Assembly: GCA_003349885.1 (NCBI GenBank)
Contig: QFXC01000013.1
Coordinates: forward strand, 682,001-746,000
DNA: 64,000 nt
DNA from: an endosymbiont of Galathealinum brachiosum
GTDB lineage: Bacteria; Pseudomonadota; Gammaproteobacteria; SZUA-229
Direction of reading: 5' to 3'
Every line of letters begins with the position of its first letter. Within the stretch, counting starts at the first letter, position 1. Below the pieces are notes generated by a model. The model had not been told where the DNA came from, searched no databases, and saw only the letters and a list, made by a program, of their open reading frames with translations. Of this stretch, positions 35,402-44,649 are shown in pieces. Position numbers and translations under genes: made by a program.

Positions 35402-35726
35402 AGTTCAACTCTAGTTGTAAAAAATTAGATTACAATAAGTCCAATGCAATTATTATTGGCTATTCCCCAGTAATTAGCATCAAAGCTTTGATGAAGCTCT
35501 TACATATAATGCTCTTAGCACCCTCCAATAATAGAGGTAGACTAGTATTTATTATTTTGATCAGTATTACACTTTAAACAGTGCTATTCAAGAAAACCGT
35601 TAATCCTATTCTGCCCCTGATTTATTCTTAATTGTTATTACGTCAACTGTAAGAGACTCTACATTTTTGTTCTCACGCAAAGCGTGAAAATGATATCACC
35701 TCTAACTCTGCACTTGAACAAAGAGT
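35402..35726. other. Gene-free interval with a 14-bp palindrome
   Basis: I see no gene here. It holds the perfect palindrome ATCAAAGCTTTGAT (35479-35492), 78-91 bases upstream of the transporter start. It also has the direct repeat GCTCTTA just beyond the palindrome and a small hairpin TCACGC-AAA-GCGTGA near 35679-35693, downstream of the EAL gene. Confidence 0.5.
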
Positions 35727-37121
35727 TTATTTACAACCTGTTTTTGAGGGATTGATTTCTATTTCATCTAATACAACCTGACTTAAACCATTTTTTAATA
35801 ATTTTATAAATTCTGCTTCTGCCACTGGTCTGGAATATAAATAACCCTGAGCATAATCACTATTTATCTGTCTTAATTTATTATCTACATCTGCGGTTTC
35901 TATTCCTTCCGCTATTACATTCATACCCAAATTATGGGCCAGACTATTTAAGGTGGAAACAATTTCAAAACTTTTTTTGTCTTCACACATGGTACCGACA
36001 AATGTCTGATCTATTTTTAAAGTATCGATAGGAAAATGGTGAAGATAACTAAAGCTTGAATATCCAGTTCCAAAATCATCTATTGCTAATGTCACTCCCA
36101 GTTGTTTTAAGTTTTTTAATGCTTCTAATGCCCGGTCTGGATTTGCCATTAATAATGTTTCGGTTATTTCAAACTTCACATTCGCGGGCACTATTTTTAA
36201 ATTATTAAGTACATTTGAAATATCTTTAATTAAATCAGGGTGCTCAAACTGCCTTGCTGACAAGTTGATACTGACATATAAAAAAGAACCCTTACTGCCT
36301 GATGTTTTTAAAAACCGAATTAAGGCTTCGCAGGCTTCTTCAATAATCCACTGCCCTAGTGGCACTATTAACCCACACTCTTCTGCTTTGGGTATAAAAT
36401 CGGCTGGAGACACAAAACCTAAGACCGGATTATTCCACCTTATTAACGCCTCACAACCCGCTATATGATTATTTTTTATATCAATTATCGGCTGGTAATA
36501 AAGCTCAAACTCATTATTTTCTATTGCATTGCGTAAATTATGTTCAAGATTTAATGTGCTTACGGTAGACATCACCTCATCTGGGTGTGCCACATGATTT
36601 TCATCACTGTGTGTGCTGGTATTCACTGCACCCATTATTCTGTCTTGCATTTCTATATATTGCTTCATTAATGATTTAACAATATTAGTTGTATTGTTAA
36701 ACATTGACTGATATTCATCTTCAGATGCATGGTGTGTTATGCCTTCTACTACATGCATCATTCGAGCATGCATATCACGGTATCGCTCCATTATCACCTG
36801 CAGGAAAAATCGTACGGTTGGATCTGATATATCAATTTTATGTTTTATATATTCACGGGGTATAACAATAAGCTGTGAGTCTTCAATAGCAATTGCCGTT
36901 GCATTTCTCACGTGATCATCAATGAGCGCCATCTCACCTAATAAATCACCATCCGTTAACAATGCAATAATGAGTTTTTTTTCGTCTTTAATTATTGAAA
37001 CTTCAACCATACCTTTTTCAATAATATAAGCGCAGTCTGCAGGGTCACCATCAGAGAAAATAAGAGAGTCGAGGGGGTAGTCTTTTTTATATTCAGTACT
37101 TATCATTTTACTAAACCACAA
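35727..37121 (-). CDS. Cyclic-nucleotide-binding (cNMP) and EAL domain signalling protein
   Basis: The 464-residue cytoplasmic protein pairs an N-terminal cNMP-binding/CRP-type domain (about 10-115, GDLLGEMALIDDHVRNATA) with an EAL phosphodiesterase domain (about 195-440). A helical linker joins them. The EAL domain keeps the catalytic pattern: CEALIRW, NLSARQF, FEITETLLM, DDFGTGYSSFSYL, KIDQTFV and AEGIE. It should therefore break down c-di-GMP, perhaps under control of a cyclic nucleotide or another small ligand. It is divergent from the HDOD gene, with 133 bases between starts. Confidence 0.9.
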   Translation of the reverse strand: MWFSKMISTEYKKDYPLDSLIFSDGDPADCAYIIEKGMVEVSIIKDEKKLIIALLTDGDLLGEMALIDDHVRNATAIAIEDSQLIVIPREYIKHKIDISDPTVRFFLQVIMERYRDMHARMMHVVEGITHHASEDEYQSMFNNTTNIVKSLMKQYIEMQDRIMGAVNTSTHSDENHVAHPDEVMSTVSTLNLEHNLRNAIENNEFELYYQPIIDIKNNHIAGCEALIRWNNPVLGFVSPADFIPKAEECGLIVPLGQWIIEEACEALIRFLKTSGSKGSFLYVSINLSARQFEHPDLIKDISNVLNNLKIVPANVKFEITETLLMANPDRALEALKNLKQLGVTLAIDDFGTGYSSFSYLHHFPIDTLKIDQTFVGTMCEDKKSFEIVSTLNSLAHNLGMNVIAEGIETADVDNKLRQINSDYAQGYLYSRPVAEAEFIKLLKNGLSQVVLDEIEINPSKTGCK

Positions 37122-37254
37122 CTGAACGGGTACAAGCTAGAAATCTATTTATCTAATTTCCAATTAAAAGTATAGCAAAGCTTTTTTAAAAAATTGTCGT
37201 CTATAATCATAATATATGGACATACAAGAACAAGAACAGTCATAGAATACATTT

Positions 37255-38118
37255 ATGGTTATGATCATGAAAAATGATATCAAGTCTGCCGTTTCTGAAT
37301 TAATTCATAAAGAGATGGAATTATCATCATTACCGGATATTTATATTCGTGCTTCAGAAGTACTTGACGACAAAAACTCTACCAATGAACAAATAGCTGC
37401 GGTTGTTCAAATCGACCCGGTTATATCAGCCCGTTTACTCAAAGTTGTTAACAGTTCATTTTTTGGTTTTGAGCATAATATTGCCAGTGTATCTCAGGCA
37501 GCCGCAATTCTTGGCCGAGCAACCTTACGAAATATGATTTTAGGCGCTGTAATATCAGGCGTTATATCCCGTATAAGTATTGATGTTTTCCCCATGGATG
37601 ATTACTGGAATCACAGTGTGCGCACTGCCGTACTCACAAAACTACTGGCAAACCAGTTAAAAGGTCTGGATGCTGAGGCGCTTTTCATTGCGGGTTTAAT
37701 TCATAATATCGGTAAACTGGTCATTGCACATGAGTTACCTAACGAATCGATGAGCATACAGCGCCATATTATTAATGATCAGCTTGAGACCCATATAGCT
37801 GAAATACAGTTACTTGGTTTTGATCACTGTGAAGTAGGGGCTGCTTTAATCGCTTACTGGGGGTTACCTGATATTTTTATCAATACGACCCGTTATCACA
37901 ATTACCCGTCAGATACTGTTGATTACAAAATAGAAACGCTTGTAATATCAATTGCCTGCACCATTTCACACCTCTCATCAAGTGCTCAGGAGATTGATTT
38001 AGATACATTAATTGATGAGCATGAACACTGGTTAACTAGTGGGTTAACTAAAGAACAAATTATAGATACTGTTGAAAACCTGGAAGAGCATTTCAAACTG
38101 GCGATTTCTATTTTGTGA
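37255..38118 (+). CDS. HDOD domain signalling protein
   Basis: The 287-residue protein is a single HDOD domain (about 20-220), with EQIAAVVQIDPVISARLLKVVNSSFFG and the GLIHNIGKLV segment. HDOD proteins resemble HD phosphohydrolases but usually lack catalysis and act in signalling or stress control. Three in-frame ATGs (37255, 37261, 37267) are possible starts. It is divergent from the cNMP-EAL gene and may belong to the same regulatory unit. Confidence 0.88.
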   Translation: MVMIMKNDIKSAVSELIHKEMELSSLPDIYIRASEVLDDKNSTNEQIAAVVQIDPVISARLLKVVNSSFFGFEHNIASVSQAAAILGRATLRNMILGAVISGVISRISIDVFPMDDYWNHSVRTAVLTKLLANQLKGLDAEALFIAGLIHNIGKLVIAHELPNESMSIQRHIINDQLETHIAEIQLLGFDHCEVGAALIAYWGLPDIFINTTRYHNYPSDTVDYKIETLVISIACTISHLSSSAQEIDLDTLIDEHEHWLTSGLTKEQIIDTVENLEEHFKLAISIL

Positions 38119-38213
38119 TTCAGGGCCGCATTATGATGACTTATCCTGATGATGTTTGCATTTTTCTACGGCTCGCTTCTATAAATCGGCAGCTTAAACT
38201 ACCCACTACGACA

Positions 38214-38678
38214 TTAAGATGCCAGAGCATTACCCCTCACCTGTTTGGTGTTCGCGTATGATTTATTACTCGCTTTCCAGCCAAACTGACCACTCCATTG
38301 CCCATTCTTAAAATCTATATTTAACCAGCCCGGCACATAAGCTCCCTGTTTTTTTATGGTGAAATCTGTCACAGGGGGTGGACCAATATAATCACCAACC
38401 GGACAGCTTTTCGTCATTACCGTATTAAAGCGCACATAAACATTATCAGTTAATGACTGAGCATTCCGCAATACATCTGCGAGCTCATCTGCGGATAAAT
38501 GCCACGCGCCTTCAATCTCCTGCTCACTATAAAATGCCAGTCGTTTGCCTAACAGGCAGCTGAAATAGATTTGAATTTCAATCACTAATACTGATGTCAG
38601 TTTCCGGCTCTGCTCTCTTGCCGCATTTGAGAGTTTTATATCGACCGTTTTATTATGGAATGTCAGCTGCTCACTCAT
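38214..38678 (-). CDS. Hypothetical protein
   Basis: This 154-residue protein has no signal peptide or membrane segment. It shows SVLVIEIQIYFSCLLGKRL and a cysteine-containing VMTKSCPVGDYIGPPP. The C-terminal half is rich in aromatic and charged residues. I do not recognise the family. It is divergent from the LysR regulator gene, with 122 bases between starts, so it is a candidate target of that regulator. Confidence 0.6.
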   Translation of the reverse strand: MSEQLTFHNKTVDIKLSNAAREQSRKLTSVLVIEIQIYFSCLLGKRLAFYSEQEIEGAWHLSADELADVLRNAQSLTDNVYVRFNTVMTKSCPVGDYIGPPPVTDFTIKKQGAYVPGWLNIDFKNGQWSGQFGWKASNKSYANTKQVRGNALAS

Positions 38679-38800
38679 ACAACCTGCCCTTATTTATGTG
38701 TTCATTATCTGGCGTTTAATTCATGTTTTATCTTATAGCCTAACCTATCAAGTCAAATTTGTTTAGTAAACTTCTAAAACTAACTATATAATATTCATAT

Positions 38801-39688
38801 ATGAATAGCATGGATTGGGATGGGATACGATTTTTTTTGGCCGCTGCTGAAACTGGCAGCCTGTCTGCGGCTGCAAAAAAACTTGCAACAAACCAGCCCA
38901 CCGTTGGGCGACATATCAATAGTCTTGAAGAATCTCTAGGTGTTAAATTATTTCAGCGCTCTGTTAAAGGATTGAGCCTGACAGAAGAAGGTAAGCGAAT
39001 TCATGAAGAATCACAGCAAATCCAAAGCAGTGTCGTAAAAATTCAAAGAACAGTTCAAGCTGAAAGCGAAACCATAAGCGGCACCGTTAAACTCTCGCTG
39101 CCCGAAGGCATATGCCATGAAGCAATTATGCCTGTATTAGGTGTTTTTTATAAACAGTACCCTGACATTAAACTTCAACTAGATCTTTCATCTTCAAGTG
39201 CAAACCTGACTCGCGGTGATGCTGATATTGCAATTCGATTATTCAGACCCAAACAGGCCGATCTGGTGATTAAAAAATTAGGTGATATGCAAATGGGCTT
39301 ATTTTCGTCAGATGAATATTCCAGAAACTTCGGTTCTCCCATCACCTTAGATGAACTTAAAAATCACCGGATCATTTCTTATGGTGATTTATTACATAAC
39401 CTGCCTGAAAATCAATGGCTACTCAAACACTCAGATAAAACCTTAAACATAACAACTAGTGACAGCACAATTGCACGACTTAAAGCGACATTGTCGGGTT
39501 GCGGCATTTCGATACAGCCCGTTTTTTTTAAACGGGCTAATAACCCGTTAGTTCCCGTATTAGTATCTGAAAAAATACCCAGCCATGAAGTGTGGCTTGT
39601 TTATCACAAAGACTTAAGGCATTTATCTCGTATGCGTGTGGCGCTTGAGTTTTTATCTGCACACATGATTAAAATTTTAAGCCCGTAA
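38801..39688 (+). CDS. LysR-family transcriptional regulator
   Basis: The 295-residue protein has an N-terminal winged helix-turn-helix (about 5-65, RFFLAAAETGSLSAAAKKL, QPTVGRHINSLE) and a LysR effector domain (about 90-290). The N-terminal part is similar to the group that includes regulators starting MDWDGIRFFLAA. ATG at 38801 or 38810 could be used. A TATAAT at 38787-38792 would place the transcription start almost on the first ATG, so the second may be the true start. Target genes are unknown; the divergent hypothetical gene is a candidate. Confidence 0.9.
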   Translation: MNSMDWDGIRFFLAAAETGSLSAAAKKLATNQPTVGRHINSLEESLGVKLFQRSVKGLSLTEEGKRIHEESQQIQSSVVKIQRTVQAESETISGTVKLSLPEGICHEAIMPVLGVFYKQYPDIKLQLDLSSSSANLTRGDADIAIRLFRPKQADLVIKKLGDMQMGLFSSDEYSRNFGSPITLDELKNHRIISYGDLLHNLPENQWLLKHSDKTLNITTSDSTIARLKATLSGCGISIQPVFFKRANNPLVPVLVSEKIPSHEVWLVYHKDLRHLSRMRVALEFLSAHMIKILSP

Positions 39689-39698
39689 AAAAATCAGA

Positions 39699-39989
39699 TT
39701 ATTTATTTTCTAAATAATCCTTATAATTCTTTTCATAATCATTTAAATTCTCCATTAATACTTTTCTATATTCCTGCGTCAAAAACTCAACTGCCAACTC
39801 TTTATCTTTTGCAAAATCTTCCAGATTTTTTGCTGTAGAGGCATACATAAATGAATTAAAACGAGCGGCTGAAAATAAAATAGATGTACTTACTTTTCCA
39901 TTTTTATGTTTATCACACTGCTCATTGGCAAGCTCAATAAACTTATCTGTTATTTCCCAGAATTCTTCATCTCGGGTTTCTTTGGTCAT
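39699..39989 (-). CDS. DUF3144 domain protein
   Basis: The 96-residue protein matches DUF3144, a small helical family common in gammaproteobacteria. It begins with ETRDEEFWEITDKFIELAN and contains SILFSAARFNSFMYAS. There is no signal peptide. The function is unknown. It lies convergent with the LysR gene, 10 bases away. Confidence 0.85.
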   Translation of the reverse strand: MTKETRDEEFWEITDKFIELANEQCDKHKNGKVSTSILFSAARFNSFMYASTAKNLEDFAKDKELAVEFLTQEYRKVLMENLNDYEKNYKDYLENK

Positions 39990-40150
39990 AGGGGAGTTTC
40001 TCTTTTATAGTGTTTTGTATAAGCATTTATACAGCTTTATTTTAACTGAGCAAATATTAAATCATTTTCCGATTTTATTCTTTAGTGATTTTTATTTGGC
40101 TACAGATAAGCAATCTACTTCGTACGTTTCTGATTTGCAGGAGTACAGGC

Positions 40151-40219
40151 ACATATCCATCGGAGAATTTGCCGTCCACTTCATATGGATTTAGGGTGCA
40201 ATGTCCCCGATGAATATGT
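40151..40219. repeat. Inverted repeat in the gap before the end of moaA
   Basis: ACATATCCATCGG (40151-40163) and CCGATGAATATGT (40207-40219) are complementary over 12 of 13 bases, separated by 43 bases. The pair lies 17 bases beyond the moaA stop. It may be a terminator-like structure or a small repeat element; no T run follows. Confidence 0.45.
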
Positions 40220-40235
40220 AACTCGGAGATAAAAT

Positions 40236-41222
40236 CTAGCCGCCGGTATAAGACATAAACCTTAATACTTTTTCAGGATTTTCATTAAACTCATGTTTTT
40301 CTGGTTTCAAATCTATTGCTGTGCGAATGGCCTGTTCCAGCTCTTCATCTGTAATGCCTGCACGTAATAATGGACGTAATTCAAAATTATCCTCCTGACC
40401 CAGGCAGGTATAAATTGTGCCGTCTACAGACAGGCGCACCCGATTACAGGTTTCACAGAAGTGTTGCGATAAAGGCGTAATAAAACCAATATTAATATCG
40501 GTTCCCTGCACATTCATATAACGTGCCGGGCCACCACCGGGCATAACACCCGGTACCAGGTCAAAACTTTTTGCCAGGCGTTGCTTTATATCCTGAAGGT
40601 TTACAAATTTATCGGTGGCTTTACGTCCCATATCACCCACCGGCATGGTTTCTATAAAGCGTAGTGTAAATCCGTGTTTCGCACAAAACTCAACCATGCT
40701 TTCTACTTCATGATCGTTTGTATCTTTCATTAACACCATATTTACTTTTATAGGACTAAGGCCAGCCGCTTTCGCGGCCATTAAACCATCAACAACTTTT
40801 TCTAACTTGCCACCGGTTAATTCTTTAAACGTATCTGCATTTAAACTATCAAGGCTTACATTGATACGGCTGATACCCGCCGCTTTTAATTCCTCTGCAT
40901 GTTTATTCATGCGAGTGCAATTAGTACTCAGTGATAAATCTTCTAAACCGGGAAGTGCAGATAATCGATGCGCAAGTTGTGGCAGGTTTTTTCTAACTAG
41001 CGGTTCGCCACCAGTTAAACGTATGCGGCGTGTGCCCATTCTTGCGAAAGCAGCTACCACTCTTTCAATCTCATCAAAGGTCAGCCACTCATCTGGCTCA
41101 TGAAAATCTTTAAAGTGCTTAGGCATGCAATACGTACAGCGCAGATCACATCTGTCGGTAACGGATATACGAACATAATCTATGCTTCGTCCAAACTGAT
41201 CTATTAATGCTGTTTCTGACAT
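40236..41222 (-). CDS. moaA: GTP 3',8-cyclase (molybdenum cofactor biosynthesis)
   Basis: This 328-residue radical-SAM enzyme starts the molybdenum-cofactor pathway by converting GTP to 3',8-cyclo-7,8-dihydro-GTP. It has the N-terminal cluster CDLRCTYC (CX3CX2C), the C-terminal cluster CETCNRV...TCLG (CX2CX13C) and the terminal Gly-Gly needed for activity (SYTGG). Length is normal. It is divergent from soeA, the molybdoenzyme gene, across 517 bases, which fits cofactor supply. Confidence 0.97.
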   Translation of the reverse strand: MSETALIDQFGRSIDYVRISVTDRCDLRCTYCMPKHFKDFHEPDEWLTFDEIERVVAAFARMGTRRIRLTGGEPLVRKNLPQLAHRLSALPGLEDLSLSTNCTRMNKHAEELKAAGISRINVSLDSLNADTFKELTGGKLEKVVDGLMAAKAAGLSPIKVNMVLMKDTNDHEVESMVEFCAKHGFTLRFIETMPVGDMGRKATDKFVNLQDIKQRLAKSFDLVPGVMPGGGPARYMNVQGTDINIGFITPLSQHFCETCNRVRLSVDGTIYTCLGQEDNFELRPLLRAGITDEELEQAIRTAIDLKPEKHEFNENPEKVLRFMSYTGG

Positions 41223-41690
41223 GACTGTCTACCTTGCGTAATACCTGCACATGAGTATGACCTGTTGAAGGTTGAAATGTTTCGACTCATTCTATAAGTA
41301 TAAACAGAACAGATCATTGGGCCTGATCAAGAACGAGATACATATATAATATAAGATAAATCAAATATACGCTACATTACTCAGTGTAAGGTTATGTCAC
41401 CGTTTGTCGAGTTAATTTTTTCAGCATAAATAACCTCTCACTCAAACGAACTATTACCGTTAGTTATAAAAACTCGTAAAAACAATGAGTTAGATAAAAT
41501 AAAACTTTATTGCAATAGAAGCATATTGCGCTAAAACGCAGCCACAGCAGGCTTTCAACTATGTGAAGCGGATATTTCTATGCTATACCTCATATCCATT
41601 TAGTAATAATCAAATTTAAGCTAACTATTAAATTTAATAATATCCTATATAAGTATTTTATGATTAACTTAACAATCCTGATTAGCTTTA
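41223..41690. other. Gene-free interval between moaA and soeA
   Basis: The moaA-soeA gap is AT-rich and holds no supported gene. I looked for a Moco-riboswitch-like pattern ahead of moaA and did not recognise one. The last part, near 41691-41710, carries the FNR-type site and -10 element that are listed separately. Confidence 0.6.
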
Positions 41691-41710
41691 TTGATTTCGA
41701 TCAATATAAT
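41691..41710 (+). promoter_or_regulatory. FNR/CRP-family site overlapping the soeA core promoter
   Basis: TTGATTTCGATCAA (41691-41704) matches the FNR consensus TTGAT-N4-ATCAA exactly. The next six bases, TATAAT (41705-41710), are a perfect -10 hexamer. The site centre lies about 20 bases before the expected transcription start, so a bound regulator would block RNA polymerase. FNR/Anr-type proteins bind when oxygen is scarce; Dnr/NnrR-type proteins use similar sites. AGGA at 41729-41732 lies 7 bases before the soeA ATG. Confidence 0.7.
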
Positions 41711-41739
41711 CGTTCGACACTTTAAAACAGGACTTTAGT

Positions 41740-44649
41740 ATGACATCCAGTGTGATACATGATGCGACCAAACAACCCGTTGGCCGTATTGAAACCAAAA
41801 ATACTACCTGCTATATGTGTGCTTGTCGTTGTGGTATTCGCGTAACATTGCGAGACAACGAAGTACGTTACATACAGGGCAACCCTGAACACCCTTTAAA
41901 TAAGGGCGTAATCTGCGCTAAAGGCGCATCAGGCATAATGAAGCAGTACTCACCTGCTCGTTTAACGAAACCGTTATTGCGCAAGAAAGGCTCTCTACGT
42001 GGCGACTCTGAATTCGAGGAAATTTCCTGGGATAAAGCGTTCGACATTATGGAAGATCGCCTGGCAAATATTCGTGCTACAGATCCTAAAAAATTCACCT
42101 TAATCACTGGTCGCGACCAGATGCAGGCATTAACCGGTATGTTCGCGAAGAACTACGGTACGCCTAACTACTCGGCACACGGTGGTTTCTGCTCGGTTAA
42201 TATGGCTGCCGGCATGATCTACTCTATCGGTGGTTCTTTCTGGGAATTTGGTGGTCCTGATCTGGAACGCTCCAAGCTGTTCATTATGATCGGCACAGCG
42301 GAAGATCATCACTCCAATCCGATGAAAATTGCCCTGTCTGAATTTAAACGTAACGGTGGTCGTTTTATTTCGATCAATCCGGTACGCACGGGTTACTCTG
42401 CGATTGCTGATGAATGGGTGCCAATTAAACCAGGTACTGATAATGCGTTAATTTTAGCGATCGTACGTGAGTTAATTGAAACCGGTTTATATGACCGTGA
42501 GTTTGTTAAAGATTACTCTAACTCAGGTCAGCTGGTTAACTGTGATGAAAATTCAGAACAGCACGGCATGTTCTATCGCATGGATATCAATGACCCTGAA
42601 GAGGGTTGTTTCGATCACCAGAATCAAATGTGGTGGGATCGTCATACAGACAAACCTGTTCGTACACACACTGAAGGAACCGATCCATTCTTAATGGGTG
42701 AGTTCACTATGGAAGATGGCACGCCGGTTAAACCTGCATTCCAGCTTCTTAAAGAATCAGTTGAAGAATACACACCTGAATGGGCTGCTTCTGTTACGGG
42801 CATTCCAGCTGAAACAATTCGTCGTCTGGCCCATGAAATGGGCATAGTGGCACGTGATGAGAAAATTGAATTACCGATTGCCTGGACTGACACATGGGGT
42901 CGTGAACATGCTTCTGTAACCGGTAACCCGGTTGCCTTCCACGCAATGCGTGGCCTGGCTGCTCACTCTAATGGTTTCCAGACTATTCGTGGTTTATCTA
43001 TCTTAATGTCGATACTGGGCACCATTGATCGCCCGGGCGGATTCCGCCATAAAGCACCATTCCCGCGCCCAATTCCACCCTGCCCTAAAACACCAAAAGG
43101 GCCAGAAGGCGTTAAACCCAATACACCATTAGGCGGTATGCCACTTGGCTTCCCCGCATCACCTGAAGATTTATTTATTGACGATAAAGGTGAGCCGGTT
43201 CGACTGGATAAAGGCTTCTCATGGGAGTTCCCATTATCTGCTCACGGCTTAATGCACAATGCTATCACCAATGCATGGCGCGGCGACCCGTACAAAGTTG
43301 ATACGATGATGATTTTCATGTCTAACATGGCATGGAACTCAACCATGAACACCACCGATGTTCGTGGCATGTTGAACGACAAAGATGAAGATGGTGAATA
43401 CAAAATTCCATTCTTAATTGTCTCTGATGCATTCCACTCAGAAACCGTTGCATTTGCTGATCTGGTGCTTCCAGATACAACTTATCTTGAGCGTCACGAT
43501 GTTATGTCAATGCTTGATCGTCCTATTTCAGAATTTGACGGCCCGGTTGATTCAGTTCGTGTTCCGGTTGTTCCACCTAAGGGTGATTGCAAACCATTTC
43601 AGGAAGTTTTAATTGAACTGGGTTCACGTTTGAAATTACCCGTATTCGTTAATGATGATGGTTCACGTAAATATCGTAACTACCCTGAGTTCATTACCAA
43701 CTTTGAAACTGAGCCGGGTTCTGGTATTGGTTTCCTTGCTGGCTGGCGCGGTAAAGGTGGCGAGAAATTCATGAAAGGTGAACCGAATCCGAACCAGTGG
43801 GAAATGTACGAAAAGAATAACTGTGTTTACCAGTATCACTTACCGGTTTCTTATCAGTACATGCGTAACTGGAACCAGGGTTACTTAACCTGGGCACAGG
43901 ATCACCGTTTAACACGTTACGATGAACCGATTAATATTCATATTTATTCTGAAGTTCTGCAGAAGTTCAGATTAGCTGCACAGGGTAAACGCCCTGGTCG
44001 TCAGCCACCTGATCATTTACGTGCACGTGTTGAAGAACACTTTAATCCGCTACCTTTCTACTCTGAAACATTAGAAGGTAAGTTAACGGATAAACAGAAG
44101 TACCCGATTAATGCATTAACTCAGCGTCCGATGGCGATGTATCATTCATGGGATTCTCAGAACGCCTGGTTGCGTCAGATTCATGCACATAACTATATGC
44201 ATGTGCATCCATCGTTAGGTGAGAAACATAACTTTAAAGATGGCGACTGGATTTACGTTGAATCAATGCACGGTAAAGTACGTTGCATGGCCCGTTTCTC
44301 TGAAGCGGTTGAGCCGGGCACTATCTGGACATGGAATGCGGTAGGAAAAGCAAAAGGCGCCTGGAACTTAAGTGATGATGCAAATGAATCACAACAGGGC
44401 TTCCTGCTTAACCACTTAATTGCGGAAGAGCTGCCTAAGAATGAATGTGGTGAACACATATCTAACTCTGACCCGGTAACGGGACAGGCTGCATGGTATG
44501 ACGTACGTGTACGTGTTTATAAAGCAGAAGATGATGCGGACCACACACTGCCTCAGTTTAAATCAATGAAAGTTTTACCGGGTATGAATATACGCCGTAA
44601 ATGGCAGGGTTTCTTTGCCGGTAAATTTGACAAGAAGGGAGCTAAATAA
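41740..44649 (+). CDS. soeA: Sulfite dehydrogenase, molybdopterin catalytic subunit (SoeA-like)
   Basis: The 969-residue protein is a DMSO-reductase-family molybdoenzyme. It has an N-terminal 4Fe-4S site (Cys24, Cys27, Cys31, Cys59) and Moco-binding domains throughout. There is no Tat signal, so it faces the cytoplasm. Size, lack of signal and the soeBC neighbours match SoeABC of purple sulfur bacteria, which oxidises sulfite to sulfate in the cytoplasm. Related complexes (Psr, Phs, Dms) usually carry Tat signals. It is coupled to soeB by a 1-base overlap. The exact substrate is inferred. Confidence 0.85.
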   Translation: MTSSVIHDATKQPVGRIETKNTTCYMCACRCGIRVTLRDNEVRYIQGNPEHPLNKGVICAKGASGIMKQYSPARLTKPLLRKKGSLRGDSEFEEISWDKAFDIMEDRLANIRATDPKKFTLITGRDQMQALTGMFAKNYGTPNYSAHGGFCSVNMAAGMIYSIGGSFWEFGGPDLERSKLFIMIGTAEDHHSNPMKIALSEFKRNGGRFISINPVRTGYSAIADEWVPIKPGTDNALILAIVRELIETGLYDREFVKDYSNSGQLVNCDENSEQHGMFYRMDINDPEEGCFDHQNQMWWDRHTDKPVRTHTEGTDPFLMGEFTMEDGTPVKPAFQLLKESVEEYTPEWAASVTGIPAETIRRLAHEMGIVARDEKIELPIAWTDTWGREHASVTGNPVAFHAMRGLAAHSNGFQTIRGLSILMSILGTIDRPGGFRHKAPFPRPIPPCPKTPKGPEGVKPNTPLGGMPLGFPASPEDLFIDDKGEPVRLDKGFSWEFPLSAHGLMHNAITNAWRGDPYKVDTMMIFMSNMAWNSTMNTTDVRGMLNDKDEDGEYKIPFLIVSDAFHSETVAFADLVLPDTTYLERHDVMSMLDRPISEFDGPVDSVRVPVVPPKGDCKPFQEVLIELGSRLKLPVFVNDDGSRKYRNYPEFITNFETEPGSGIGFLAGWRGKGGEKFMKGEPNPNQWEMYEKNNCVYQYHLPVSYQYMRNWNQGYLTWAQDHRLTRYDEPINIHIYSEVLQKFRLAAQGKRPGRQPPDHLRARVEEHFNPLPFYSETLEGKLTDKQKYPINALTQRPMAMYHSWDSQNAWLRQIHAHNYMHVHPSLGEKHNFKDGDWIYVESMHGKVRCMARFSEAVEPGTIWTWNAVGKAKGAWNLSDDANESQQGFLLNHLIAEELPKNECGEHISNSDPVTGQAAWYDVRVRVYKAEDDADHTLPQFKSMKVLPGMNIRRKWQGFFAGKFDKKGAK

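Noticed and set aside
41223-41300. Possible Moco riboswitch before moaA
   Set aside because: I could not recognise the conserved helices; the leader is short and AT-rich.
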